Shown here: piece by piece, positions 6,268-12,922 of the stretch | How positions within the stretch are numbered: position 1 is the stretch's first letter | Layout: each line of letters begins with the position of its first letter | Source: a virus | IMG/VR virus record: IMGVR_UViG_3300030430_001837 | Coordinates: 1 to 30,223 of that record | Direction: 5' to 3' (one strand) | DNA length: 30,223 nucleotides | Notes under the pieces: generated by a model | Told to the model about the DNA's origin: nothing | Database searches by the model: none | What the model saw: only the letters and a program-made list of their open reading frames with translations | Made by a program: the position numbers and the translations under genes

Positions 6268-6347
6268 AAACAATAAAAACACTAGCTGTAATATTTGGGT
6301 CAATTTTTTTGATCCAAATGTTACTAGCATTATTAATATTTAAGTAA
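6264..6347 (+). CDS. 27-residue membrane micro-protein
   Basis: MKTIKTLAVIFGSIFLIQML followed by LALLIFK: one transmembrane segment with basic ends. It starts inside the stop of the previous membrane micro-gene (ATGA). The two may act as a pair. Function unknown. Confidence 0.55.
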   Translation: MKTIKTLAVIFGSIFLIQMLLALLIFK

Positions 6348-6361
6348 AGGAGAAACAAACA

Positions 6362-6535
6362 ATGAATGTATCAAAAATAGAAAAATTATATAAATTATTA
6401 GATGAATATTTAAATGATTTATATGTAACGAATGGTTATAAATGCACAACTAAAACAAAAAATATTGAAAAATTACTAAAAGATTTTGAATGTATTAGAG
6501 TTATTAATGGCGAACAATACAGCGATTACAGATAA
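6362..6535 (+). CDS. Small hypothetical helical protein
   Basis: 57 residues, MNVSKIEKLYKLLDEYLNDL onward, mostly helical with a Lys-rich middle and two Cys. AAAGGAG lies about 10 bases upstream of the ATG. I do not recognise it. It ends just before the second early promoter at 6544. Confidence 0.6.
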   Translation: MNVSKIEKLYKLLDEYLNDLYVTNGYKCTTKTKNIEKLLKDFECIRVINGEQYSDYR

Positions 6536-6543
6536 ATAAATAA

Positions 6544-6570
6544 TTGACATTAACAATAAGTTAATATAAT
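6544..6570 (+). promoter_or_regulatory. Second early promoter with operator
   Basis: TTGACA (6544-6549) and a perfect TATAAT (6565-6570), spaced by 15 bases; TAATAT at 6562-6567 is an alternative -10. TTAAC-AATAA-GTTAA (6550-6564) fills the spacer exactly. The short 15-base spacing may make it weak or activator-dependent. It would drive genes from 6624. Confidence 0.6.
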
Positions 6571-6575
6571 ATTTA

Positions 6576-6608
6576 AAACAGTACAGCAAAATAAACAGTA
6601 CAGCAAAA
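6576..6608 (+). repeat. Tandem 16-base direct repeat
   Basis: AAACAGTACAGCAAAA occurs at 6576-6591 and again at 6593-6608, a 17-base period. It sits in the leader between the second early promoter and the ribosome binding site at 6611-6616. It could be a protein-binding site on DNA or leader RNA. Confidence 0.7.
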
Positions 6609-6623
6609 AAAAGGAGACTACAC

Positions 6624-6803
6624 ATGAAAAGTTGGGTAATAATAAAATGGACTCTTGCCTATGCAGATAAACAAGTTGGAGATATTTCAATATGGGAGAC
6701 TGATGACTACCAAATTTGGGGATCACCAGCGTATGAAGTTCTTGGGTATTTTGACGGATATTTCAGGGATGCAAAAAAACAAGCAAAAAAGTTGGGTGGT
6801 TAA
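6624..6803 (+). CDS. Small hypothetical Trp-rich protein
   Basis: 59 residues, MKSWVIIKWTLAYADKQVGD onward, with WETDDYQIWGSPAYEVLGYF and a basic C-terminal helix. AAGGAG is 8-13 bases upstream of the ATG. A longer frame that overlaps it from 6655 is out of frame and lacks a ribosome binding site, so I prefer this gene followed by the one at 6805. Function unknown. Confidence 0.65.
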   Translation: MKSWVIIKWTLAYADKQVGDISIWETDDYQIWGSPAYEVLGYFDGYFRDAKKQAKKLGG

Positions 6804-6804
6804 T

Positions 6805-6942
6805 ATGAATAGAATAGAACTTGATATTTTATATAGCATAAAAAAACTTCTTGATGATCTTATTCAAAAGAAAGAAGAAGAGTTTAAGAAAGAAGATGAT
6901 TACAATACAGAACAAATGCTTAAGGAGGAAAATGATGAGTAG
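6805..6942 (+). CDS. Small acidic coiled-coil-like protein
   Basis: 45 residues, MNRIELDILYSIKKLLDDLI then a Lys/Glu-rich helix. It starts just after the preceding stop. The frame can be extended upstream to 6655, but that would overlap the well-supported gene at 6624. The last codons encode the AGGAGG used by the next gene. Function unknown. Confidence 0.6.
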   Translation: MNRIELDILYSIKKLLDDLIQKKEEEFKKEDDYNTEQMLKEENDE

Positions 6943-7147
6943 ATGTCAAGAATGTAAATGCAATTCTGATACTACATCTAGCACTGAGTTTAATAAGAAC
7001 TTATGTGATGATTGTTACACAGAATATAGGGCAACTATACAACACATGTTTGGACTAAAAGATTTATATGATGTAGATACTTTATTAACACATGGACTAA
7101 ACGATTGTTATGTAGATAAATTGTTAAGGAGGGTGAGTAATGACTGA
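6935..7147 (+). CDS. Small zinc-ribbon protein
   Basis: 70 residues starting MSRCQECKCNSD, with CQEC (4-7) and CDDC (24-27), a four-Cys zinc site. The rest is helical (EYRATIQHMFGLKDLYDVDT). AGGAGG lies 6 bases before the ATG at 6935; another ATG at 6932 is too close to it. A nucleic-acid or protein-binding zinc ribbon is likely. It overlaps both neighbours by 8 bases. Confidence 0.7.
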   Translation: MSRCQECKCNSDTTSSTEFNKNLCDDCYTEYRATIQHMFGLKDLYDVDTLLTHGLNDCYVDKLLRRVSND

Positions 7148-7277
7148 AAAAGAATTTATCAAATGGTTAGATAAAAATGCACCAGTTGACTATGAAGAGG
7201 TACAACACTTTAGTGATGAAGAGGGCGCATCAATATGGATTAGATTTGATTTAGATAAGGAGGAGGATGATGAGTAA
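7140..7277 (+). CDS. Small acidic hypothetical protein
   Basis: 45 residues, MTEKEFIKWLDKNAPVDYEE onward, ending DLDKEEDDE. The start overlaps the zinc-ribbon gene by 8 bases, and GAGG is present upstream. Its last codons supply the AGGAGG of the next gene. Unrecognised. Confidence 0.6.
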   Translation: MTEKEFIKWLDKNAPVDYEEVQHFSDEEGASIWIRFDLDKEEDDE

Positions 7278-7548
7278 AAAGAAATTAGTATATCCTTATG
7301 AGGGATACAATAGTAGTGGTAGTGATGCTGACTATGAACAACCAATTGAAAACACATTATTAAAAGTAAAACAATGGCTAAAAGATGAAATAAAATACAA
7401 TCTTGAAGTTGTTGAAGCAAACAATAATAACGAAGAATTCACATCTGACGGAACTGACGATATAATTATTGGTCGTTCTGAATGTGCTGAAAGTTTATTA
7501 GATCAAATAAATAAATGGGAGAAAGAAGAAAGGGGAAATAATGACTGA
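7270..7548 (+). CDS. Hypothetical protein
   Basis: 92 residues from the ATG at 7270, chosen because it has better spacing from AGGAGG than the ATG at 7267. It reads MSKKKLVYPYEGYNSSGSDA and later IIIGRSECAESLLDQINKWEKEERGNND. The C-terminus is coded by the next gene's ribosome binding site and start. No recognised domain. Confidence 0.65.
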   Translation: MSKKKLVYPYEGYNSSGSDADYEQPIENTLLKVKQWLKDEIKYNLEVVEANNNNEEFTSDGTDDIIIGRSECAESLLDQINKWEKEERGNND

Positions 7549-7726
7549 AAAATATTATACATTTAGTGTTCCATGTGAATACATTTATACTGTAGAAGCA
7601 GAAAGTGAAGAAGATGCTAGAGAACTTTTAATTAAAGAACGTGGGCTTAGTGGTAAAGGTGAGTTGCAGTTAGAAAAACATAATTATACACAAGCAGAAC
7701 TTTTAGATGTAGTTGGGAGTGAGTAA
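7541..7726 (+). CDS. Small protein, DpnD/PcfM-like fold possible
   Basis: 61 residues, MTEKYYTFSVPCEYIYTVEA then ESEEDARELLIKERG. A beta-hairpin followed by an EDARELL helix resembles small phage proteins of the DpnD/PcfM-like type, but this is a weak match by eye. It overlaps the preceding gene by 8 bases (ATGACTGA) and touches the next. Function unknown. Confidence 0.6.
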   Translation: MTEKYYTFSVPCEYIYTVEAESEEDARELLIKERGLSGKGELQLEKHNYTQAELLDVVGSE

Positions 7727-8013
7727 TGAATATATTTTTTTATCAAGATCAAAAAAAGCATAGTACTTTAATGGGTGATCTTGCTTGGTGTAGTCATAAT
7801 GAAAGAATACATCAACTTGAAGAATGTAAAGAATTGATGAAAAAAATAATACATGATGAACATGCAAATGAAAGATTAAAAAAAGTTAGTAAGAGAGCTA
7901 TAAGATATTATGATAGATTAATAAAAGTTTGCCATAAATATAAACATCAACGTGCAGTGGATGATAAATGGTTAAATAATTATTTAAAAGAAGAAAGGGG
8001 GAATAATGACTAA
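7726..8013 (+). CDS. Hypothetical basic helical protein
   Basis: 95 residues, MNIFFYQDQKKHSTLMGDLA onward, mostly charged helix (ECKELMKKIIHDEHANERLK). It ends KEERGNND, the same eight residues as the protein ending at 7548, because both ends encode the same ribosome binding site and start junction. Unrecognised. Confidence 0.65.
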   Translation: MNIFFYQDQKKHSTLMGDLAWCSHNERIHQLEECKELMKKIIHDEHANERLKKVSKRAIRYYDRLIKVCHKYKHQRAVDDKWLNNYLKEERGNND

Positions 8014-8230
8014 AGTAACTAAAGAAGATATCATCTGGGCAAGTGGTCATTACTTAGGCACACACTTGCCATTAGATTATGATGAATGGGAAGAGGAAAA
8101 AATTGATAAATTCCTTGAGGACAACGCTTGGGAGTATTTTGAATATGCAGACCCTAAATTTATATGGGAGCAAATTGAATCCTTAGCTTGGAGTATGAGA
8201 TATTATATTGGAGGTAAAAGAGGAGAGTAA
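8006..8230 (+). CDS. Hypothetical acidic Trp-rich protein
   Basis: 74 residues, MTKVTKEDIIWASGHYLGTH onward, with several Trp and many Asp/Glu. It overlaps the preceding gene by 8 bases with AAAGGGGG as its ribosome binding site, and the next ATG overlaps its stop. Unrecognised. Confidence 0.65.
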   Translation: MTKVTKEDIIWASGHYLGTHLPLDYDEWEEEKIDKFLEDNAWEYFEYADPKFIWEQIESLAWSMRYYIGGKRGE

Positions 8231-8562
8231 TGACTAAAATAAAACAGCAAAGAGTTAGCACAGAATATGTTGCATCTTTAATAGATAAAACAGTTACTTA
8301 TTCTAGCATAATCTATACACATAAAATTGAGGATAGCAAATGGGAGTTATTTGCAACAGTTTTATTTAACAATATTTCTGAACCAATAGAATTAATCTTG
8401 CGATTTAAAGAATCAGTACAAAAAAATACAAATCCTATTGAAAAGATTATTGACCTTAAAAAAATATTTGCTAACAATGACTATACAAACATACAAGATA
8501 CGATTTTAGTTATGGTCGCTGACGAATATGCAGAATTTATTAATAAAGAAAGGGGGTATTAA
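8230..8562 (+). CDS. Hypothetical protein
   Basis: 110 residues, MTKIKQQRVSTEYVASLIDK onward; mixed strands and helices with no motif I recognise. AGAGGAG precedes the start and the TAATG junction couples it to the previous gene. It ends KERGY, again formed by the next gene's AAAGGGGG. Confidence 0.65.
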   Translation: MTKIKQQRVSTEYVASLIDKTVTYSSIIYTHKIEDSKWELFATVLFNNISEPIELILRFKESVQKNTNPIEKIIDLKKIFANNDYTNIQDTILVMVADEYAEFINKERGY

Positions 8563-8859
8563 ATGCCAGTATTAATTACATATAGAATCATTGATGGTTT
8601 TCATCAATATAATGACTATCACATACATCAAGATAATGAAGATATGATTGATGATGAAGAACTAATCAGAGAGGTGTTTCCTGATAGCATACCTGATGAG
8701 AATGGTGGAGATCAAGATGATTACAGGAAGATAGAAGTTGAAACTATAAAACACATAAGTGTGAAACAAGCAGAATTTTTACGAGATTGTCATATTGCTT
8801 TTCCTTTTGGTGGTAACGAATGGTTGCAACATCTAGCAACAAAAAAAGGGCATAAATGA
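8563..8859 (+). CDS. Hypothetical acidic protein
   Basis: 98 residues, MPVLITYRIIDGFHQYNDYH onward, rich in His and Asp (DNEDMIDDEELIREVFPDS), then a helix and FPFGGNEWLQHLATKKGHK. Possibly a small alpha/beta regulator or DNA-mimic-like acidic protein, but there is no specific evidence. It is translationally coupled to the next gene by ATGATGA. Confidence 0.65.
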   Translation: MPVLITYRIIDGFHQYNDYHIHQDNEDMIDDEELIREVFPDSIPDENGGDQDDYRKIEVETIKHISVKQAEFLRDCHIAFPFGGNEWLQHLATKKGHK

Positions 8860-9050
8860 TGACACAAAAACAAAAAGAATATTTTATAGAATCAGAAAGA
8901 GAAATGTTAAACGCATTGATCCCTACACTTGAGGGAAACTCAACCCAAGAAATGAGAAATAATTTATTTGCTATGTTAAAAATACATTATCATGATGAAG
9001 ATGAAGTTGATTATTTAATTAACGAATATCTTGCTGATAGCATGCCATAG
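8856..9050 (+). CDS. Last gene of early operon, hypothetical
   Basis: 64 residues, MMTQKQKEYFIESEREMLNA onward, helical and acidic. It overlaps the previous stop by four bases; the second ATG at 8859 is an equally good start. It is followed within ten bases by a terminator. Unrecognised. Confidence 0.6.
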   Translation: MMTQKQKEYFIESEREMLNALIPTLEGNSTQEMRNNLFAMLKIHYHDEDEVDYLINEYLADSMP

Positions 9051-9058
9051 TTTCTTGA

Positions 9059-9107
9059 CAAGGTTAGGGGTTGTAGTCTCCCCCTTTTTTTATATCCTCT
9101 AACCTTG
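9059..9107. terminator. Terminator inside a larger inverted repeat
   Basis: An inner hairpin AGGGG/CCCCT (9066-9070 with 9081-9085) is followed by seven T, a rightward intrinsic terminator. An outer perfect 9-bp repeat CAAGGTTAG (9059-9067) and CTAACCTTG (9099-9107) encloses it. The right arm is also the last codons and stop of the leftward nuclease gene. It separates two convergent operons. Confidence 0.75.
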
Positions 9108-9383
9108 ACCTTTTAATAATTCCAAAGTTTTAGCTAAAAGATATTCTTGAGTGCCATGCTTATCTGTAAACGATTTAGGGCTATGGTGATAAGCTTCTTT
9201 TCCTATTCTATGATGATACATACAAAGTGGAATAGATCGCTTGTAGGACTCTTTTCTGCCCATACCAGTATGGTTTTTTATGTGATGTATTTCAGCAGGT
9301 GTTTCAATGTCGTATTGTTTACAAACAATACATCCTAATTGAGCTAATTTTGCGTAATGTTTTTTTTCATTTTTTGAAACCAT
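9099..9383 (-). CDS. HNH / Ref-like nuclease
   Basis: 94 residues. C18-x2-C21, then EIHHIKNHTGMGRKESYKRS (His 33-34) and IPLCMYHHRIG (Cys54, His57-58) form the Cys-rich HNH metal finger. The spacing and the HHI..HTGMGRK and PLC..HHR elements resemble the phage P1 Ref (RecA-dependent nuclease) family. It would cut DNA, probably in recombination or replication. It is the last gene of the leftward replication operon and overlaps the preceding gene by 17 bases. Start by ATG 9383. Confidence 0.8.
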   Translation of the reverse strand: MVSKNEKKHYAKLAQLGCIVCKQYDIETPAEIHHIKNHTGMGRKESYKRSIPLCMYHHRIGKEAYHHSPKSFTDKHGTQEYLLAKTLELLKGQG

Positions 9384-9720
9384 AATTTTTTGCTTCTTGA
9401 TTTATAGAATAAACATTAGTTTTCCATGATTCAAATTTCATTTGTATAATTTTAAGTTCCCAGTTTAGTTTTATACATAAATGTTCAGCATCACTTAAAT
9501 GTTTAATATGTTCTTTGTATTTTTGTGATGATCTAGCCATCATTTCACATTTTGCTATACTTGTTTTGTCATTACTTTCTTCATAATAATGTCGCATTAA
9601 ATCTGCAAGTACAATATGCCTACTATAATCAAGATAAGAAAATCTACTTTTAGCTTTTGCATAATCATTTGTGATTTTTCTAATTTCCTCTAGTCTTTTT
9701 TCTAAAATGTTTTCATTCAT
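9367..9720 (-). CDS. Conserved-type phage helical protein beside nuclease
   Basis: 117 residues, largely helical with LEEIRKITNDYAKAKSRF and ARSSQKYKEHIKHLSDAEHL, ending in a W.....Y/S.N.EA segment. A helical protein of this kind (S..Y..H...L..A....K..W......) is, from memory, often found beside phage recombination or replication genes. No catalytic motif. ATGA overlap with the zinc-ribbon gene. A DNA-binding accessory role is inferred from context only. Confidence 0.6.
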   Translation of the reverse strand: MNENILEKRLEEIRKITNDYAKAKSRFSYLDYSRHIVLADLMRHYYEESNDKTSIAKCEMMARSSQKYKEHIKHLSDAEHLCIKLNWELKIIQMKFESWKTNVYSINQEAKNYGFKK

Positions 9721-9860
9721 TTACACATCCTTTCATTTAAACAAGAATTACATATTATTTTTTTCTTACTGGTTTTAACCATTCGCAGATCATTGAAGAG
9801 TTGCTGACGTGTTTGATAATATTCTTTGTCTCCACATATACTACACTTTACATAAATCAT
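9717..9860 (-). CDS. Small zinc-ribbon protein in replication operon
   Basis: 47 residues, MIYVKCSICGDKEYYQTRQQ onward, with CSIC (6-9) and CNSC (37-40), a complete four-Cys zinc ribbon. ATG overlaps the helicase stop (ATGA) and its stop overlaps the next ATG, so it fills what would otherwise be a gap in the operon. Probably binds DNA or a replication protein; the helicase has its own ribbon. Confidence 0.75.
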   Translation of the reverse strand: MIYVKCSICGDKEYYQTRQQLFNDLRMVKTSKKKIICNSCLNERMCK

Positions 9861-11350
9861 AGTGATTTAAACCTTTTACTTTTTGCTTGTTTAATTTGTA
9901 AATGTTTTATAAACCCTAGAACTTCTTTTGTAGGTTGTATAGGTATAACTTGTTTTGAGTGAGGAAAATGTCCAAATTTATCTTTAAATTTGTGTGAGCT
10001 CCACCCAATATTGTAACCTTTTTGTTTAGCAATATACAACAATTGAGCATACCAATTTTTTTTATCATGTGCAGAAGTTTCTTTAGGTTTCTGCATTTGT
10101 TTTAATCTACCTTGTTTGATTAATAATTGTACTTCTTTTTGTGTAGGCCTAAAAGAACAGTTTGGACACTCTGGGTTATCTTTTGTTGGCTTGTATATAA
10201 AATCACAACGCACACAGGAAAAAGGTTGTTTCATAATAGGTTCAATGTTTTTTTTCTTGCGTTGTTTTTTCTCTTTGCTTACTGTAAGTTCCCAATGCCT
10301 ATCATCATCTGGAAAACCAAACCCCTCATATATGCATCCTGCATGGTCAAATATAATTGTATGATCTTTGTTTTTATATGGTCGCAGTGATCTGCCAATC
10401 ATTTGTAACCAAAGACCTAATGATTTAGTTGGTCTAGCTAAGATTATACTGCTAATTTTTGGCAAATTCCAACCCTCAGTTAAGACCATGCAGTTGCACA
10501 ACACTTGTATATTATCGTTTTTCATAGCATTTAAAACTGTTTCTCTTTCTATTTCTTGCATTGATCCGTCTATGTGCCCTGCTTTTATTCCATTTTGCTG
10601 AAACATCTTTGCTATGTATTTAGAATGTGCCACACTACTAGCAAAAACAACAGTAGGTCTATTGTTAGCATGATCTATATAATGTTGAACAAGATCACCT
10701 ACTAACTTTGTCGTATTCATGCGCTTAGATAATTGCTTTTTATCATAATCACCTTGCACAATCTGTATTTTTGATAAATCTGGTAATGTTGGTGCAAAGT
10801 ATTTTGTGTTTACTAAATATCTTTGTTGTTGTAATGATTTTACTGTACCACATTCTACTATTTCTTCATAAACATTTCCTAAACCTTGTCCGTCATTTCT
10901 TATAGGTGTTGCTGTCAAGCCAATAATGTAACTATCTGGATACATCTCTATCAAAGATTTAAAGGATTTGCTTGTTGATCTGTGCGCTTCATCAAGAATA
11001 ATTAAATCACCTTTTGGCTTATTAAAATATTCATTGTTTTTTCTTGCAGTAAAAGTTTGTATAGATGCAACTTGCACATTTTCAAATTGTGTCTCTGGTT
11101 GACCACTCATTAAGACACCAGAAGTAATACCATTATCGTATAATTTATTGATTGTTTGATAGACTAACTCTCTTCTATGTGCAACAAACAAACATTGTTT
11201 ATTTTTTTCTAATGCTTTTTGTATCATGGCACAGGCAATAACAGTTTTACCAGAACCAGTTGGACTAACAAGTAATACTTTTTTTTTACCTTGTTTGAAC
11301 AAAGTGCGTATATCGTTTATGGCTAAGTCTTGGTAATTACGCAGTTCCAT
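9857..11350 (-). CDS. SF2 DEAH-type helicase
   Basis: 497 residues. Q-motif-like start ELRNYQDLAI, Walker A PTGSGKT (30-36), DEAH (120-123), TATP (146-149), motif V-like LTEGWNLP (about 290-297) and motif VI QMIGRSLRP (316-324). A zinc ribbon follows: C379/C382 and C395/C398. The C-terminus has WYAQLLYIAKQKGY, common in phage helicases of this class. It unwinds DNA or remodels forks at phage replication or recombination. It overlaps the primase gene by 14 bases, which points to coupled synthesis of the two proteins. Full length for the family. Confidence 0.93.
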   Translation of the reverse strand: MELRNYQDLAINDIRTLFKQGKKKVLLVSPTGSGKTVIACAMIQKALEKNKQCLFVAHRRELVYQTINKLYDNGITSGVLMSGQPETQFENVQVASIQTFTARKNNEYFNKPKGDLIILDEAHRSTSKSFKSLIEMYPDSYIIGLTATPIRNDGQGLGNVYEEIVECGTVKSLQQQRYLVNTKYFAPTLPDLSKIQIVQGDYDKKQLSKRMNTTKLVGDLVQHYIDHANNRPTVVFASSVAHSKYIAKMFQQNGIKAGHIDGSMQEIERETVLNAMKNDNIQVLCNCMVLTEGWNLPKISSIILARPTKSLGLWLQMIGRSLRPYKNKDHTIIFDHAGCIYEGFGFPDDDRHWELTVSKEKKQRKKKNIEPIMKQPFSCVRCDFIYKPTKDNPECPNCSFRPTQKEVQLLIKQGRLKQMQKPKETSAHDKKNWYAQLLYIAKQKGYNIGWSSHKFKDKFGHFPHSKQVIPIQPTKEVLGFIKHLQIKQAKSKRFKSL

Positions 11351-12134
11351 AACGATTCCATATATCTTTTACTTGAAATAATATTTCACCTTGTTCTTCT
11401 GGTGGGGTGCACTTGTTGTTAAACGTAATCGCTTCTTGCGTTGCATATTCCATTGTCTCACCTCTCAACCTCATAGCCACTAGCATTTTTACAAGTCTTG
11501 CATGTCTCTCACCTTGACCAGTTCCATTCACAGTACCAGTAAATTTTTTATTCTGTGTTGGCACATACTTAAATATTTTTTTCTGTGGCCTTTGTAATCC
11601 AAGACCCTCTTTTAATTCTTGCATTTTGTACTCACTTGAAAATTCTGTATGTATTAATTTTACAGGATAAGGATTTTTTTTGTTATGCCAAAATCCTGCT
11701 ACTCGCATAATTCTTGGCAAATCAACTATTACAGGATCAGATCCAAATTTATTAGCCAACGCTTGTTGATACAATCTAAATGATTCTTTAGGCATATCAG
11801 ATACCAACCAATATGTGTGATACTTATTAGGACTTGTATTTACTATTAGATGTGGATTTACATTAAATTTTTTAGGTAATGGAGTACCATCAAAGTCGCA
11901 AAATACAGCTCTTACTTTTGTAATGTGTTTTGTTGTTCTGCCCTCTAAGTTCGTTTCGTTAACTGTAAAATATACCCCTGCGCCTTGTTGATTTAATTTA
12001 GACAATTCTTTTATATGTTGATTTATTGTACCATGTAATTGTTTTATTAGTTTTTTATTTTTACCTTTATCACAAAAGGTTTGAAAACTGTGTTGCTTAC
12101 CAAATGCAGATAGAAATGTATCATACGTTTTCAT
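11337..12134 (-). CDS. RepB-like primase (AEP superfamily)
   Basis: 265 residues from ATG 12134 (ATGA overlap with the DUF1376-like gene); a GTG at 12149 would add five residues. The archaeo-eukaryotic primase pattern is visible: VFCDFDG (Asp80, Asp82), SPNKYHTYW (His106) and VIVDLPRIMRVAGFWHNKK (Asp138, then R.AG...KK) as in RepB_primase domains. It should make primers for phage DNA synthesis. No helicase or polymerase domain is fused; the separate helicase follows directly. The last part (TGQGERHARLVKMLVAMRLR) is a helical domain. Confidence 0.85.
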   Translation of the reverse strand: MKTYDTFLSAFGKQHSFQTFCDKGKNKKLIKQLHGTINQHIKELSKLNQQGAGVYFTVNETNLEGRTTKHITKVRAVFCDFDGTPLPKKFNVNPHLIVNTSPNKYHTYWLVSDMPKESFRLYQQALANKFGSDPVIVDLPRIMRVAGFWHNKKNPYPVKLIHTEFSSEYKMQELKEGLGLQRPQKKIFKYVPTQNKKFTGTVNGTGQGERHARLVKMLVAMRLRGETMEYATQEAITFNNKCTPPEEQGEILFQVKDIWNRYGTA

Positions 12135-12508
12135 TTTAAGTTTCTCCACCTTATCTTTGCGCCAAGCTTACCAGCTTTTGATCTTTTTTTTCTATTATAT
12201 TCTTGTTCTTTTCTTTCTTCTTCAGCTTGTATGCAAATCAAATATGTTTTTCCATTAGATTCTTTTTTATCAAACAAATGTTCTATTTTTGGAAATATTT
12301 TTTGTATTTTTTCTGTCCTGCAATTACACATTCTTGAAATCGTTTCTAAATTATATTCTATTTTATGACCCCTCCAACAATAACAATACAATAAAATATA
12401 TGCGCCTTGTTCCTCAAGTGATAGTTCCATTCTATCTGGATTAGCTATCCAGTCTGTTGCATAAAATTGAAACGAAGGAGATTGTTCTTGGTTTGTAGAC
12501 TTTCTCAT
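12131..12508 (-). CDS. DUF1376-like replication protein
   Basis: 125 residues. FYATDWIANPDRMELSLEEQ then GAYILLYCYCWRG is the signature of the DUF1376/YdaU family of phage and prophage replication-initiation-like proteins; the C-terminal RKKRSKAGKLGAKIRW is a basic tail often seen there. The family is thought to help origin recognition or helicase loading. No ribosome binding site is seen, and the start of transcription predicted from the promoter at 12516-12544 falls at about the ATG, so the mRNA may be leaderless. Confidence 0.85.
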   Translation of the reverse strand: MRKSTNQEQSPSFQFYATDWIANPDRMELSLEEQGAYILLYCYCWRGHKIEYNLETISRMCNCRTEKIQKIFPKIEHLFDKKESNGKTYLICIQAEEERKEQEYNRKKRSKAGKLGAKIRWRNLK

Positions 12509-12515
12509 GTTATTA

Positions 12516-12544
12516 ACATTAAGTTAATGTTTTATATTTGTCAA
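12516..12544 (-). promoter_or_regulatory. Leftward replication promoter with operator
   Basis: On the minus strand, TTGACA (12544-12539), 17-base spacer, TAATGT (12521-12516). The palindrome TTAAC-N5-GTTAA (12513-12527) overlaps the -10. The start site would be near 12509, practically at the ATG of the DUF1376-like gene (12508). Confidence 0.6.
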
Positions 12545-12718
12545 ATATTTTTTTTATTTTATTAATTATGCTAGTGTTATGTGTATCTTGTATGCAGTTG
12601 TAGATGTAGTTGAAGATGAAGATGAAGATGGAGATGAAGGGGATAAAATCGCATTGGCAAAAAATAGCACAGCCATAGCAATGCCATACGCTGAAACGCA
12701 CAGTCAGCAAGGGTTTTG
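12531..12718. other. Candidate origin: hexamer repeats plus AT-rich tract
   Basis: About 190 bases without a convincing gene. A period-6 array of NAGNTG-like units runs 12595-12642: CAGTTG, TAGATG, TAGTTG, three AAGATG, GAGATG, AAGGGG. Next comes a GC-richer block (about 12643-12718) with CATTGGC and GCCATAGCAATG near-inverted repeats. To its left is an AT-rich tract (12531-12570). Iterons plus an AT-rich stretch beside the primase/helicase/DUF1376 operon fit a replication origin. This is inference; a regulatory or unrecognised coding region cannot be excluded. Confidence 0.45.
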
Positions 12719-12916
12719 CTAAAAAGTTAAATCGGGTCTAATATATTCTAATTTAAAGTCTCCAAAGTTTGCGATCTGAAATGCTCTTAATGGAGGTATA
12801 ACTTCCCACTTAGATACAGCAGGGTGTGATATTTTTAGCAAAACAGATAGATTTCTACCACCATACTTTGCTACAATTTCTTTTTTGCGTTCTTTCGCCA
12901 ATTCGTATTTATTCAT
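12719..12916 (-). CDS. Cro/YdaS-like transcriptional repressor
   Basis: 65 residues. The helix-turn-helix is KYGGRNLSVLLKISHPAVSKWEV (about 18-40), with AVSKW in the recognition helix, then IPPLRAFQIAN and the ending IRPDLTF; the PP.RA..I........RPD pattern is typical of Cro/YdaS-like proteins. It would dimerise and bind palindromic operators, and TTAAC-N4/5-GTTAA is the obvious candidate target. No ribosome binding site precedes the ATG, and the promoter at 12923-12950 would start transcription at about the ATG. No CI-type partner or integrase is visible. Confidence 0.85.
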   Translation of the reverse strand: MNKYELAKERKKEIVAKYGGRNLSVLLKISHPAVSKWEVIPPLRAFQIANFGDFKLEYIRPDLTF

Positions 12917-12922
12917 AAGTTA

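Noticed and set aside
6690-6740. CTGATGA inside the gene at 6624
   Set aside because: There is no matching GAAA with stems; it is coding sequence. Similar CTGATGA strings at 6008 and 8688 were rejected for the same reason.
6655-6942. A 95-codon frame starting before the gene at 6805
   Set aside because: Its first half overlaps the better supported gene at 6624-6803 in another frame and lacks a Shine-Dalgarno; I use the ATG at 6805.
12519-12710. Leftward 63-codon open frame in the hexamer-repeat region
   Set aside because: It starts with TTG, has no ribosome binding site, and its IFIFIF stretch is simply the hexamer repeats read on the other strand.
12579-12722. Rightward 47-codon frame with an EDEDEDGDE run
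   Set aside because: No ribosome binding site or promoter; the acidic run comes from the GAAGAT repeats. It also runs into the repressor gene end. Kept as part of the candidate origin.
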